Origin: ZLKRG08 sp964654815
GTDB lineage: Bacteria; Actinomycetota; Actinomycetes; Nanopelagicales; Nanopelagicaceae
Length of the DNA stretch: 49,049 nt
NCBI GenBank assembly: GCA_964654815.1
Contig: CAZZLH010000007.1
Coordinates: forward strand, 1-49,049
Reading direction: 5' to 3'
Below the pieces are notes generated by a model, which saw only the letters and a program-made list of their open reading frames with translations, had not been told where the DNA came from and did no database searches. Positions within the stretch are counted from its first letter, which is position 1. The number at the start of each line of letters is the position of its first letter. Positions 7,304 through 15,177 of the stretch are shown in pieces. Made by a program: the position numbers and the translations under genes.

Positions 7304-8178
7304 GCCAAAAACAACATCTCGCCTTTCCTAATCGTGCAGATGCCATTCGCTTGGCGATAGGCGTGGTTGGAATCGGAACTTCTGGACCATTAATTGCGCT
7401 AAGTACCATGCCGGTTCTTACCTTGATTTTTTGGCGAAATCTGGGTGGTGCGATCGCTACATACTTAATGAATTTTCGAAATCTGGAATTGAGAGATAGA
7501 CAGGGCTTCAAATGGTCTGCACTTGCCGGAGTGGTGCTAGCCGCGCACTTTGTCGGCTTCTTTCTCGCAATGCGATATACCTCAGTCGCAGCAGGGACCG
7601 CATTAGCCGCGCTACAACCTATCTTTGCCACAATTTTTGCGGTTTTTACTGGGACTCATGTCTCAAAGCAATCTTGGATTGGAATGTTTGTAAGTTTTAT
7701 AGGAGTGCTCTTTATATCTGGTGTGGACCTGAATCTTTCCTGGCGCGCATTCCAAGGTGATTTGGCTGCGATTACTTGCGCGGCACTTGCGGCAACTTAT
7801 GTAAATCTCGGTGCAAAAGCGCAGCGAACAATTCCTGCTACTACCTACAACACGATCTGTTATTTCTTCTGTGCGCTCACGGCGCTACCTTTTGCCCTGA
7901 CCCAAGGTGGCTTACTTAATTATCAACAACGTGAATGGTTATTGGTGCTTGGGCTGATTCTCGGTGCGCAATTATTAGGCCACTCCATGTTCAACAGCGT
8001 GCTTAAGCGAGTATCGCCCGCGATAGTTTCGATGGTGGTCTTCTTCGAAGTGCCAATAAGTGCGTTGCTTGCAATCTGGTGGTTAGGCCAGAGGCCTCAT
8101 ATTGGTATCTGGTTTGGGGTAGCTACGATTCTTGCCGGAAGTGCTTTAGTCGTTTTAGGTCGAACCAATGAAAATTGA
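7300..8178 (+). CDS. EamA/DMT-family transporter
   Basis: A 292-residue, ten-helix drug/metabolite transporter made of two EamA repeats. The first half includes MPVLTLIFWRNLGGAIATYL and FLAMRYTSVAAGTALAALQP, and the second half AIVSMVVFFEVPISALLAIW and a final helix FGVATILAGSALVVLG. Relatives export amino acids, nucleobases or drugs; nothing here identifies the substrate. It starts 4 nt inside the NRAMP gene and overlaps the PHP gene by 11 nt, so it belongs to one translationally coupled run from 4761 to 9625. Confidence 0.88.
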   Translation: MSQKQHLAFPNRADAIRLAIGVVGIGTSGPLIALSTMPVLTLIFWRNLGGAIATYLMNFRNLELRDRQGFKWSALAGVVLAAHFVGFFLAMRYTSVAAGTALAALQPIFATIFAVFTGTHVSKQSWIGMFVSFIGVLFISGVDLNLSWRAFQGDLAAITCAALAATYVNLGAKAQRTIPATTYNTICYFFCALTALPFALTQGGLLNYQQREWLLVLGLILGAQLLGHSMFNSVLKRVSPAIVSMVVFFEVPISALLAIWWLGQRPHIGIWFGVATILAGSALVVLGRTNEN

Positions 8179-9019
8179 CCTACACACTCACTCAAATAAG
8201 AGCGATGGCACTTTGTCACCAACGGAATTGGTGCATCACGCCATCATCAATGGCATAACTATCTTGGGTCTTTCCGATCATGACACCATTGCGGGTTGGC
8301 AAGAGGCAAGTAGCGCAGTACGCGGCGAACTGCAATTGGCGCTTGGGGCAGAGATCTCTTGTATGACCGAGGATCATCGCAGCGTACATATCTTGGCCTT
8401 ACTTTTTGATGGCGCTAATCAGCCGTTACAGGAGTGTTTAAAGATAAGTAGAGATGATCGCATTCCAAGAATGCAGCAGATGATAAAACTTCTGGCGCAG
8501 GATGGCTTTGATATTTCATTTGATGATGTGATGGCAGCTAAACCCGAAGGTGCTACTTTGGGTCGCCCACATTTGGCAGATGCACTAGTGGCAAAGTCAA
8601 TCGTCAAAAATCGCGACCAAGCATTTGCAGAGCTATTAAACAACGATTCCAAATACTATGTCTCACATATTTCACCTACGCCAGAAGCGGCAGTGGCGCT
8701 AATTAAGGCGGCCGGTGGGGTATCGATAATTGCTCATCCTTACGCATCGTTTAGGAATATCGGCTTGACTGATGAATTTATGACGAGATTGAAAACGGCA
8801 GGTTTGAATGGAATTGAAGTAAATCACCGCGATCACTCACCTATCGAGCGTGAGGAATTAGTGAAGCAGGCGGAAGAATTCGATTTAGTAATAACGGGAT
8901 CAAGTGATTTTCATGGTTCTGGCAAACTAAATGTCATCGGCGAGAATGTGACTGCGCCAGAACAGTGGCAAAGGCTAGAATCTGAAGCTTCGGCCCGACG
9001 TTTAATCAAAGGAAGATAG
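8168..9019 (+). CDS. PHP-domain phosphoesterase
   Basis: A 283-residue metal-dependent phosphoesterase of the PHP family (COG0613, YciV/RNase AM-like). The first metal motif is MKIDLHTHSNKSDGTLSP, followed by LSDHDTIAGW, GAEISC, IAHPYASF, and a late SSDFHGSG that completes the trinuclear site. Relatives remove 3' phosphates from nucleoside 3',5'-bisphosphates or act as 5'-3' RNA exonucleases. The start overlaps the EamA gene by 11 nt and the stop abuts marC. The family is certain; the substrate is not determined. Confidence 0.9.
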   Translation: MKIDLHTHSNKSDGTLSPTELVHHAIINGITILGLSDHDTIAGWQEASSAVRGELQLALGAEISCMTEDHRSVHILALLFDGANQPLQECLKISRDDRIPRMQQMIKLLAQDGFDISFDDVMAAKPEGATLGRPHLADALVAKSIVKNRDQAFAELLNNDSKYYVSHISPTPEAAVALIKAAGGVSIIAHPYASFRNIGLTDEFMTRLKTAGLNGIEVNHRDHSPIEREELVKQAEEFDLVITGSSDFHGSGKLNVIGENVTAPEQWQRLESEASARRLIKGR

Positions 9020-9625
9020 ATGACAGATGCAAGCACTTTGACATTTGCGTTGCAGGCATTTGTCACTTTGATGGTGATCCTCGATCCGCCAGGAAATGCA
9101 CCAATCTTTCTCTCGGTACTGGGGGAGCGAAGCGCAAAGATGGGTAGACAACTTGCGATACAGGCCGCAGCGATTTCATTGCTTATCATCTCGGGATTTG
9201 CGCTCTTTGGCAGATTTGTCCTGGCCTACATGGAAGTTTCAATTGGCGCGATGCAGGCAGCGGGCGGGCTTTTGCTGCTCTTAGTTTCTTTAAACCTATT
9301 GACTGGCAAAGAAGATAACGAGTTGACCTCTGGTTCTAAGAATGTGGCAATGGTGCCACTTGCGACTCCATTACTGGCTGGACCTGGTGCAATCGTTGCG
9401 GTCATGATCTTTGCCGAGCAGGTAAAGAACCCTTCAATGGGAATTGCGCTAGCTGGAGCAGTAGTTGCAGTTCATATCGTGGTGGCTCTGGCGCTAATGG
9501 CCTCAACCTTTATCTTGCGAGTTATTGGAAAGTCCGGGGTAGATCTACTGGCGCGAATCTCAGGTTTGGTTTTGGCGGGCATTGCAGTTCAGATGTTAGC
9601 CAACGCGATTAATGCACTCTTTTAG
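9020..9625 (+). CDS. MarC-family integral membrane protein
   Basis: A 201-residue protein with about six transmembrane helices, of the MarC/UPF0056 family. Typical features are the early AFVTLMVILDPPGNAPIFLS motif with its DPPGN turn, and the mid-protein PLATPLLAGPGAIVAVM, the second signature of the family. The function of the family is unsettled despite old links to antibiotic resistance. The ATG immediately follows the PHP stop, with GGAAG about 6 nt upstream acting as a ribosome-binding site. The 3' end overlaps the convergent helicase gene by 17 bp. Confidence 0.88.
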   Translation: MTDASTLTFALQAFVTLMVILDPPGNAPIFLSVLGERSAKMGRQLAIQAAAISLLIISGFALFGRFVLAYMEVSIGAMQAAGGLLLLLVSLNLLTGKEDNELTSGSKNVAMVPLATPLLAGPGAIVAVMIFAEQVKNPSMGIALAGAVVAVHIVVALALMASTFILRVIGKSGVDLLARISGLVLAGIAVQMLANAINALF

Positions 9626-10949
9626 TACGTACTCGATTTCGTTTTGGTCGCGCTGACTTATCTTTCTCATTAACTTTATCTTTCACTCTATCTGCTGAGG
9701 GTCGACGATCTCTATTAGGTTTCTTTCCAACCTCTTGACTCTTCGAAGCCACGACTCCCGTTGCACCTGGCAGCAAACCCTTAACATCTCTTGGAATATT
9801 CAATTCCTCATATAAATGCTCAGAGCTGGAATAGGTCTCCTTTGGCTCCGCTAGTCCCAAGTCAAGAGTTTGATTTATATGGGACCAACGAGTTAATTCA
9901 TCCCAATCAACAAAGGTAATCGCGGTTCCGGATGCACCGGCGCGAGCCGTGCGCCCGATGCGATGAACATAGGCCTTCTCATCCTCGGGACATTGATAAT
10001 TGATCACATGGGTGATTCCCTCGATATCGATTCCGCGAGCTGCAACATCTGTGGCTACCAAGATATCTCGCTTCAAAGATTTGAAATCCTCCAGCGCCTT
10101 TTCGCGGGCGCCTTGTCCTAAATCTCCGTGGATTGAAGTGGTTTTGAAGCCTCGTGCCTTCATCTCATCGGCGATTTGCTGGCACGCCCGTTTGGTTCGG
10201 CAAAAAATCATCGTCGGTCCTCGACCACTTGATTGCAGGATTCGCGCCAGCATCTCTGGTTTGTCGAGTGAATGTGCACGATAGACAAATTGCTTGATCT
10301 TCTTGACGACCGCACCAGTATCTTCTATCTCAGCGCGTATCGAGGTCGGTTGATTTAAGTACTTTCTAGCCAAAATCACCACATCACCAGGCATGGTCGC
10401 CGAGAAGAGCATGGTCTGTTTACGACTCACCGTAAGTGAAAATAATTTCTCGACATCAGGTAGAAAACCAAGATCGAGCATCTCATCTGCCTCATCAAGC
10501 ACCAGAATCTGGATCTCTTTGAGGTTCAATGCTGCCTGTCTCTGTAAATCTAGTAGTCGACCAGGAGTGCCAACCACCACATCGACGCCCTCTTTCAATG
10601 TGGCGATCTGTGGCTCCATTGGTCTTCCGCCGTACAGCGCGGTGATACGCAATTTTCGACCACCTGCCAACTTCTCAAGTTCATCAGCCACTTGGATACC
10701 AAGTTCTCGAGTGGGCACCACGACGAGCGCTTGCGGTATGCCATTTCCGGGATTTAAGGAGTTGAGAATTGGAAGGCCAAAGCCCAGAGTCTTTCCAGTA
10801 CCGGTTTTGGCTTGTCCAATGATGTCAACACCAGTGAGTGCGATTGGTATTACCGCTGCTTGAATGGGAAATGGTGCGACAAATCCGGCAGCCTCGAGAG
10901 ATTTTAGAAGTTCGGGTGCTAGCCCAAGTTCGGCAAAGGTTTTAGTCAA
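9609..10949 (-). CDS. DEAD-box ATP-dependent RNA helicase (RhlE-like)
   Basis: A 446-residue RNA helicase with the full set of motifs: Q motif (FAELGLAPELLKSLEAAGF with AAVIPIAL), motif I AKTGTGKT, PTRELGIQ, GTPGRLLDL, DEAD as VLDEADEMLD, SAT as MLFSATMP, and C-terminal ARGIDI and HRIGRTARAG. A basic, disordered tail (KKPNRDRRPSADR and KRNRVRTKRVH) probably adds RNA affinity. Such helicases act in ribosome assembly or RNA decay. The start is TTG at 10949; the next in-frame ATG is far inside the protein. An imperfect 9-1-9 palindrome covers the start region. With DUF3107, TetR and MoeZ it reproduces the Rv3206c-Rv3211 neighbourhood. Confidence 0.93.
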   Translation of the reverse strand: MTKTFAELGLAPELLKSLEAAGFVAPFPIQAAVIPIALTGVDIIGQAKTGTGKTLGFGLPILNSLNPGNGIPQALVVVPTRELGIQVADELEKLAGGRKLRITALYGGRPMEPQIATLKEGVDVVVGTPGRLLDLQRQAALNLKEIQILVLDEADEMLDLGFLPDVEKLFSLTVSRKQTMLFSATMPGDVVILARKYLNQPTSIRAEIEDTGAVVKKIKQFVYRAHSLDKPEMLARILQSSGRGPTMIFCRTKRACQQIADEMKARGFKTTSIHGDLGQGAREKALEDFKSLKRDILVATDVAARGIDIEGITHVINYQCPEDEKAYVHRIGRTARAGASGTAITFVDWDELTRWSHINQTLDLGLAEPKETYSSSEHLYEELNIPRDVKGLLPGATGVVASKSQEVGKKPNRDRRPSADRVKDKVNEKDKSARPKRNRVRTKRVH

Positions 10950-10967
10950 ATCAGAGCAGCTCTAATT
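10949..10967. promoter_or_regulatory. 19-bp near-palindrome at the helicase start (possible operator)
   Basis: Arms AATCAGAGC and GCTCTAATT around a central A, 8 of 9 pairs. It touches the TTG codon of the helicase gene and fills most of the 24-bp gap to DUF3107. It could be a repressor site or an mRNA hairpin over the start; no U tract follows. Confidence 0.35.
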
Positions 10968-10973
10968 AAGGGT

Positions 10974-11198
10974 TTATTGGCCAAAACCGACGCGACGTTC
11001 GGTCTGTTCGCCAATTTCTACAAAGCCAATCTTCTCGGCCGGGACTATGTACTCGCGACCTTTGGTATCAATTAGTGAAAGGGTGGCGCCTTCGGCAATT
11101 GCTTTGTCAATCGCAGCCTTTACCTCTTTAGCGCTCTTGGCTGAATCAAATGAGAGCTCAGCGCTCACATTAGTTACGGCAATTCGAATATGTGCCAT
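10974..11198 (-). CDS. DUF3107 small conserved protein
   Basis: A 74-residue actinobacterial protein of the DUF3107 family (mycobacterial Rv3208A/TB9.4-like). Family marks are the central LSLIDTKGREYIVPAEKIGFVEIG and the terminal ERRVGFGQ, matching the conserved VEIG...RRVGFG ending. I prefer the ATG at 11198 (MAHIRIAVTN), which aligns with the family start MEVKIGITD; an in-frame ATG at 11210 would add four residues. Its conserved place beside a TetR gene and an RNA helicase is reproduced here. The function is unknown. Confidence 0.87.
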   Translation of the reverse strand: MAHIRIAVTNVSAELSFDSAKSAKEVKAAIDKAIAEGATLSLIDTKGREYIVPAEKIGFVEIGEQTERRVGFGQ

Positions 11199-11250
11199 CT
11201 TTAATTCCATTCTCTAGTAAAACTTTTATGCAATTGAAATCTAAATTAAT

Positions 11251-11874
11251 CTAAGTACGTGGAAATCCTGAGATACCACGCCAAATTATATTTGTAACTA
11301 AAGTTTGAGCCTCTTCACGTGTGAGTTTTGAGTCACGTTCTAGCCAGTGTCGAGCGGTTACTTGAGCGCTACCAATCAAGCCTACCGCCAATAACATGGA
11401 GGCCTCTCTTGGTAACCCAGTATCGAGCGAGATAACGGCGCTAACCGCCGCAGCACAGTCGTATGTCATGCGATTCAAACGTTCGCGAACTGCAGGCTCA
11501 ACGCTCATATCGCTCTCAAATAGCAGGCGAAATGCCTCTCCATCCTCTTCGATGAAATCAAAATATGCCCGGATCGTCTCTTGTACACGAATTGCATTAT
11601 CTGGTGTCGATTGAATCGCTTTTTGAATCGCGAAGACCAAGGAATCGATATGCGTATCGAGTACCGCTAGATATAGCTCCAATTTCGATGGAAAGTGCTG
11701 GTAGAGGACGGGCTTACTCACGCCGGCTCGATCTGCGATCTCATCCATCGCAGCAGAGTGATATCCCGCTGAAGTGAATACTTCCAACGCTGCTGAGAGC
11801 AACTGCGCTCTGCGCTCATCTCGGGGCAGCCTGCCCTTATCCGCGAGTTTATCGACAATCTTCTCGGTGCTCAT
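11251..11874 (-). CDS. TetR-family transcriptional regulator
   Basis: A 207-residue regulator with an N-terminal TetR DNA-binding domain (RRAQLLSAALEVFTSAGYH, then MDEIADRAGVSKPVLYQHFP) followed by an all-helical ligand and dimer domain. I start it at the ATG at 11874 (MSTEKIVDKL) because a TAGGAT -10 ends 7 nt upstream; the longer frame would run into the divergent moeZ gene. Only 13 bp separate the two start codons, so its operator may lie within that shared promoter. It corresponds in position to mycobacterial Rv3208. The ligand is unknown. Confidence 0.9.
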   Translation of the reverse strand: MSTEKIVDKLADKGRLPRDERRAQLLSAALEVFTSAGYHSAAMDEIADRAGVSKPVLYQHFPSKLELYLAVLDTHIDSLVFAIQKAIQSTPDNAIRVQETIRAYFDFIEEDGEAFRLLFESDMSVEPAVRERLNRMTYDCAAAVSAVISLDTGLPREASMLLAVGLIGSAQVTARHWLERDSKLTREEAQTLVTNIIWRGISGFPRT

Positions 11875-11881
11875 TAACCGC

Positions 11882-11887
11882 ATCCTA
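11882..11887 (-). promoter_or_regulatory. -10 hexamer of leaderless tetR promoter
   Basis: TAGGAT on the minus strand, 7 nt before the ATG at 11874. It lies directly against the moeZ start codon at 11888. Confidence 0.45.
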
Positions 11888-13036
11888 ATGGCAGAATTGC
11901 CGAATATGAAAGCGTTGGTGCAACCGGGACGCACGCTAACCGATGAAGAGCTTCGCAGATATTCACGTCATACTCTAATTCCCGATCTCGACGTAATTGG
12001 GCAACAACGAATCATTAATGCCAAGGTTCTAGTTGTTGGCGCCGGCGGCTTGGGTTCTCCCACCATAATGTATTTGGCTGCAGCGGGAGTTGGCGAAATT
12101 GGAATCGTAGATTTTGATCGAGTTGAAGCTAGCAATTTGCAGCGTCAAATAATCCATGAGGAAAGTGATATCGGAAAGAGCAAGGCGGTAAGTGCTAAAG
12201 AGAAAGCCCTAGCGCTTAATTCAAATATCAAAGTTACAACTTTTGAGACCAAGCTTGATGAATCAAATGTCCTAGCAATTTTCGCGAATTACGATTTAAT
12301 AATCGATGGCACTGATAATTTTGCCACCCGATATTTAATCAACGATGCTGCTGCAATCTTAGGAAAGCCCTATATATGGGGCAGTATTTATCAATTTGAT
12401 GGGCAAGCTTCAGTTTTTTGGTCAGTCGAAGGCCCTTGCTACAGGTGTCTGCATCCGACGCCACCGCCACCTGGGTCGGTGCCAAGTTGCGCCCAAGGTG
12501 GAGTACTAGGTGCGCTATGCGCCGCCATCGGAGCTATCCAAAGTACTGAGGCGCTCAAGTTGATAACGGGAATCGGAACTTCGTTGCTTGGCTCGTTGAT
12601 CGTTTACGATGCCAAAGATGCTAGTTACGCTAAAGTTCCAATCACTAAGAGCCCCAACTGCCCAATCTGCAATGGAAAGCAAGGTAATTTATTGGAAAGC
12701 TATGAGGCCTTCTGCTCGGGCAAGAATGGTGAAATCTCCGCAGCTGAGTTGATGGCGAAGTTCGAATCTGAATCAGATTTCTTTCTGGTGGATGTCCGCG
12801 AGCCTTTTGAACACGACGAGATTGCAATCCCAGATTCGCACTTGATTCCAACGGGCAAGTTTTTTGATGGCAGCGCGTTCTCCCAGTTGCCGAAGGATAG
12901 AGAGATTGTGCTTTATTGTCGCAGTGGAATTCGCTCTGCGGATTGCCTTTCGATGATGGCTAGGGCGGGATTTTCAAATGCTAGCCATTTAACTGGTGGA
13001 ATTATCGAGTGGATAAAGTTGGTGGAGCGGTTATGA
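11888..13036 (+). CDS. moeZ: MoeZ/MoeB-type adenylyltransferase-rhodanese fusion
   Basis: A 382-residue E1-like protein that activates the C-terminus of small sulfur carriers (MoaD, ThiS, CysO type) and passes sulfur from its own rhodanese domain. The N-terminal ThiF fold has VVGAGGLGSPTIMYLAAAG, RQIIHEESDIG, DGTDNFATRYLIND and zinc cysteines in CYRCLHP and CPIC. The C-terminal rhodanese has FLVDVREPFEHDEI and the active-site loop LYCRSGIRS with Cys. The start is ATG 11888 (MAELPNMKAL) or ATG 11906; neither has a good ribosome-binding site, and a weak extended -10 (TGGCAGAAT) precedes the second. The stop overlaps mshB by 4 nt. Confidence 0.9.
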   Translation: MAELPNMKALVQPGRTLTDEELRRYSRHTLIPDLDVIGQQRIINAKVLVVGAGGLGSPTIMYLAAAGVGEIGIVDFDRVEASNLQRQIIHEESDIGKSKAVSAKEKALALNSNIKVTTFETKLDESNVLAIFANYDLIIDGTDNFATRYLINDAAAILGKPYIWGSIYQFDGQASVFWSVEGPCYRCLHPTPPPPGSVPSCAQGGVLGALCAAIGAIQSTEALKLITGIGTSLLGSLIVYDAKDASYAKVPITKSPNCPICNGKQGNLLESYEAFCSGKNGEISAAELMAKFESESDFFLVDVREPFEHDEIAIPDSHLIPTGKFFDGSAFSQLPKDREIVLYCRSGIRSADCLSMMARAGFSNASHLTGGIIEWIKLVERL

Positions 13037-13869
13037 AGCGCGCGCTATTTGTACATGCTCATCCTGATGATGAGACCATCAACAATGGCGCCACAATGGC
13101 GCAATTAGTCGAAGATGGTGTTTCGGTAACGCTAGTTACCTGCACCAGAGGTGAAGAGGGAGAGATTCTGATTCCTGAGCTCGCTCATCTAGCGAGCAAC
13201 GCCCAAGATGGGCTGGGTAGCCATCGTGAAGTGGAATTGGCTAATGCAATGAAGGCGCTCGGGGTGAAGGATTTTCGCTTTCTCGGAAACTATCGCGATA
13301 GCGGGATGATGGGTGCGCCACAGAATGAGGGCGCAAATACCTTCTGGAAAGCAGATGTCGAAATCGCGGCCCGACAATTAGCTAAGATCATCGATGAGAT
13401 AAAGCCACAGGTCATGGTGACATATGACGAAATTGGTGGGTATGGACACCCGGATCATATTCAGACCAATCGCGTGGCGATGCGCGCCGCTGAATTGGCG
13501 AAATGGCAGATTCAAAAAATCTATTGGAACATCATGCCTAAATCGGTGGTGCAAAAAGGTATGGATGCCATGAAAGAGATTGGTAGCGATTTCTTCGGCT
13601 CTGAGAATATAGATGACATTCCCTTCGTCAAAGATGATTCTTTGGTAACCACTGTGGTTCATGCACCAAATCAAGTAGAGAAGAAGATGGCAGCGATGAA
13701 GGCCCATGCCACCCAGATTTCAGTTGATGGCCCCTTCTTTGCGCTCTCAAATAATCTGGGTGTTCAGGTTTTTGCCGATGAGTATTACACCTTAGTTAAA
13801 GGCGAGAAAAGCGGGCCTTTTAATGAGAAGCAGTGGGAGTTAGATCTCTTTGCGGGAGTAACTCTTTAA
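13033..13869 (+). CDS. mshB: MshB-type GlcNAc-inositol deacetylase (PIG-L family)
   Basis: A 278-residue zinc deacetylase predicted to convert GlcNAc-Ins to GlcN-Ins in mycothiol synthesis. The metal motif AHPDDETINNGATMA lies at the N-terminus; CTRGEEGEILIPELAHLAS, YRDSGMMG and the late GGYGHPDHIQTN all follow the MshB pattern better than that of Mca, the mycothiol-conjugate amidase. The ATG at 13033 overlaps the moeZ stop (ATGA), so the two are coupled. The 3' end overlaps the convergent GNAT gene by 50 bp. No other mycothiol gene is in the window, and Mca remains the main alternative. Confidence 0.85.
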   Translation: MKRALFVHAHPDDETINNGATMAQLVEDGVSVTLVTCTRGEEGEILIPELAHLASNAQDGLGSHREVELANAMKALGVKDFRFLGNYRDSGMMGAPQNEGANTFWKADVEIAARQLAKIIDEIKPQVMVTYDEIGGYGHPDHIQTNRVAMRAAELAKWQIQKIYWNIMPKSVVQKGMDAMKEIGSDFFGSENIDDIPFVKDDSLVTTVVHAPNQVEKKMAAMKAHATQISVDGPFFALSNNLGVQVFADEYYTLVKGEKSGPFNEKQWELDLFAGVTL

Positions 13870-14800
13870 ATAGCGCTTCATGATGTACTTCATAGCCAAG
13901 TGATTTGTAGAGCGAAATGGCGCTCTGATTCTCCACGTTTACTTGTAGCGCTAACTTGGTGACTTTCTTATTGAGCTTAGTTGCAGCGATAGCCTCAAGA
14001 GATTTAACCATTTGGCGCCCCAAACCCTTGCCTCGCACCTTGGGATCCACCCAAATTCGCGAGAGCACTGCCCAATCCTCTGCGAATGCGATTCGCCCAA
14101 TAGCCGACAAAGCTTCTCCTGACCGCAATGTCAGATACATTGCTTCACCCCGGTTGAGTAATTCAAGATTTCTTTGATCATTGTGCACCTCAAGCCACTC
14201 TGAAGTTGGCAAGGAGCTGCTACTCAACTTGGTATCCAAATGGTTGGTAACCCCCAAAGCCTCATTATCTGAATTAGGTTTTAGGTCCTTGACCATAACT
14301 AGCAAGGAGAGTCCATCTGAGAAACCTGCACGGGAGAGTTCTTCTACCAACTCCTGCTGAATTCTGGGAATTAGCAATACGGTTGGGGTTTTCGCTCTCT
14401 CTCGGTACCAATCAATCAATTGAACAATTGATTGATCTTGCAGCGCTAGCTTTTGATTAATCGCAAGTGCAGAATTTGCTCGCCTCGTCGTTCCAGAATC
14501 TGACCGGAGAAGATAACCAGCAGTTTCGCTCAATTCTTGAGGTTGCCATGTAAGAGTTAGTACTCGTTCTAATTGCGCAATCCGCAACGAGAGAGGGGCG
14601 CCAGATTTTGCGCCACGAGGTTGCTCGATGATCTCGCGCCAGATATGGATTTCGGCGGGATCAAATTCCAGAACCTGGCCATGGCGATTGCGCAATGTGG
14701 TAGTCGTAAGTAGCTGGCCCACGATATCTCGGTAACCGGTGCCAGCTTTCAGGCGGATTGTGACCCTTTTACCAATATCACTCTCGGAAATCTGCGCCAT
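13820..14800 (-). CDS. GNAT acetyltransferase, cg3035/Rv0428c-like
   Basis: A 326-residue two-part protein. The N-terminus (GKRVTIRLKAGTGYRDIVGQ, then EFDPAEIHIWREI) resembles the SH3-like domain of the actinobacterial cg3035/Rv0428c group. The C-terminus is a GNAT fold with SRIWVDPKVRGKGLGRQMV binding the CoA pyrophosphate and NVENQSAISLYKSLGYE. A corynebacterial member has been linked to N-acetylglutamate synthesis, so an arginine role is possible; protein or antibiotic acetylation is not excluded. The ATG at 14800 has a TACCAT -10 6 nt upstream. The 3' end runs 50 bp into mshB on the other strand, and the gene contains a perfect 12-2-12 palindrome. Confidence 0.75.
   Translation of the reverse strand: MAQISESDIGKRVTIRLKAGTGYRDIVGQLLTTTTLRNRHGQVLEFDPAEIHIWREIIEQPRGAKSGAPLSLRIAQLERVLTLTWQPQELSETAGYLLRSDSGTTRRANSALAINQKLALQDQSIVQLIDWYRERAKTPTVLLIPRIQQELVEELSRAGFSDGLSLLVMVKDLKPNSDNEALGVTNHLDTKLSSSSLPTSEWLEVHNDQRNLELLNRGEAMYLTLRSGEALSAIGRIAFAEDWAVLSRIWVDPKVRGKGLGRQMVKSLEAIAATKLNKKVTKLALQVNVENQSAISLYKSLGYEVHHEALFKELLPQRDLTPTASH
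14411..14436. repeat. Perfect 12-2-12 inverted repeat inside the GNAT gene
   Basis: ATCAATCAATTG and CAATTGATTGAT flank AA. On the coding strand it encodes part of QSIVQLIDW. It would form a 12-bp hairpin in RNA or a symmetrical protein site in DNA. Confidence 0.6.
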
Positions 14801-14806
14801 ATGTAA

Positions 14807-14812
14807 ATGGTA
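14807..14812 (-). promoter_or_regulatory. -10 hexamer of leaderless GNAT gene promoter
   Basis: TACCAT on the minus strand, 6 nt before the ATG at 14800. Confidence 0.4.
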
Positions 14813-14829
14813 GGCCTTCTCCTAATGGG

Positions 14830-14835
14830 TAGAAT
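14830..14835 (+). promoter_or_regulatory. -10 hexamer of leaderless ferredoxin promoter
   Basis: TAGAAT, 7 nt before the ATG at 14843. It shows that the upstream in-frame ATGs belong to the promoter region and not to the gene. Confidence 0.5.
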
Positions 14836-14842
14836 TCCCACT

Positions 14843-15157
14843 ATGACTTACATAATTGCTGAGCCCTGCATCGACGTTAAAGATAAATCTTGCATCGAGG
14901 AGTGCCCCGTGGATTGCATCTATGAGGGCAATCGGATGCTTTATATCCATCCAGATGAGTGCGTGGATTGCGGAGCTTGTGAGCCAGTCTGCCCGGTTGA
15001 GGCCATCTATTACGAGGATGATGTCCCGGGTCAATATGAAGAGTTTCGCGAAAAAGCGCCACTTTTCTTCGTCGAATTGGGATCACCAGGTGGCGCAGCT
15101 AAGGTCGGCAAGACCGATCATGACCCTGATTTCGTTAAACAAATACCTGAAAAATAA
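14843..15157 (+). CDS. fdxA: Seven-iron (3Fe-4S/4Fe-4S) ferredoxin
   Basis: A 104-residue ferredoxin of the FdxA/FdxC type. It begins MTYIIAEPCIDVKDKSCIEE and has the first cluster cysteines in CIEECPVDCIY, a C-x7-C-x3-CP spacing typical of the [3Fe-4S] site, then CVDCGACEPVCP for the [4Fe-4S] site. The C-terminal extension (about residues 58-104) is normal for this family. It donates electrons to cytochromes P450 or other oxidoreductases. The start is fixed by a TAGAAT -10. It is followed after 20 bp by dapC, the conserved fdxC-dapC order of mycobacteria. Divergent from the GNAT gene by 42 bp. Confidence 0.95.
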   Translation: MTYIIAEPCIDVKDKSCIEECPVDCIYEGNRMLYIHPDECVDCGACEPVCPVEAIYYEDDVPGQYEEFREKAPLFFVELGSPGGAAKVGKTDHDPDFVKQIPEK

Positions 15158-15177
15158 CTTGGCATTTTAGGGAATTC

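Noticed and set aside
10393..10863. Long open frame antisense to the DEAD-box helicase gene (156 codons)
   Set aside because: Mirror of a strongly conserved coding region; no start signal and no protein features. Other long antisense frames (for example 3507-3965, 41181-41606 and 47607-48077) were dismissed for the same reason.
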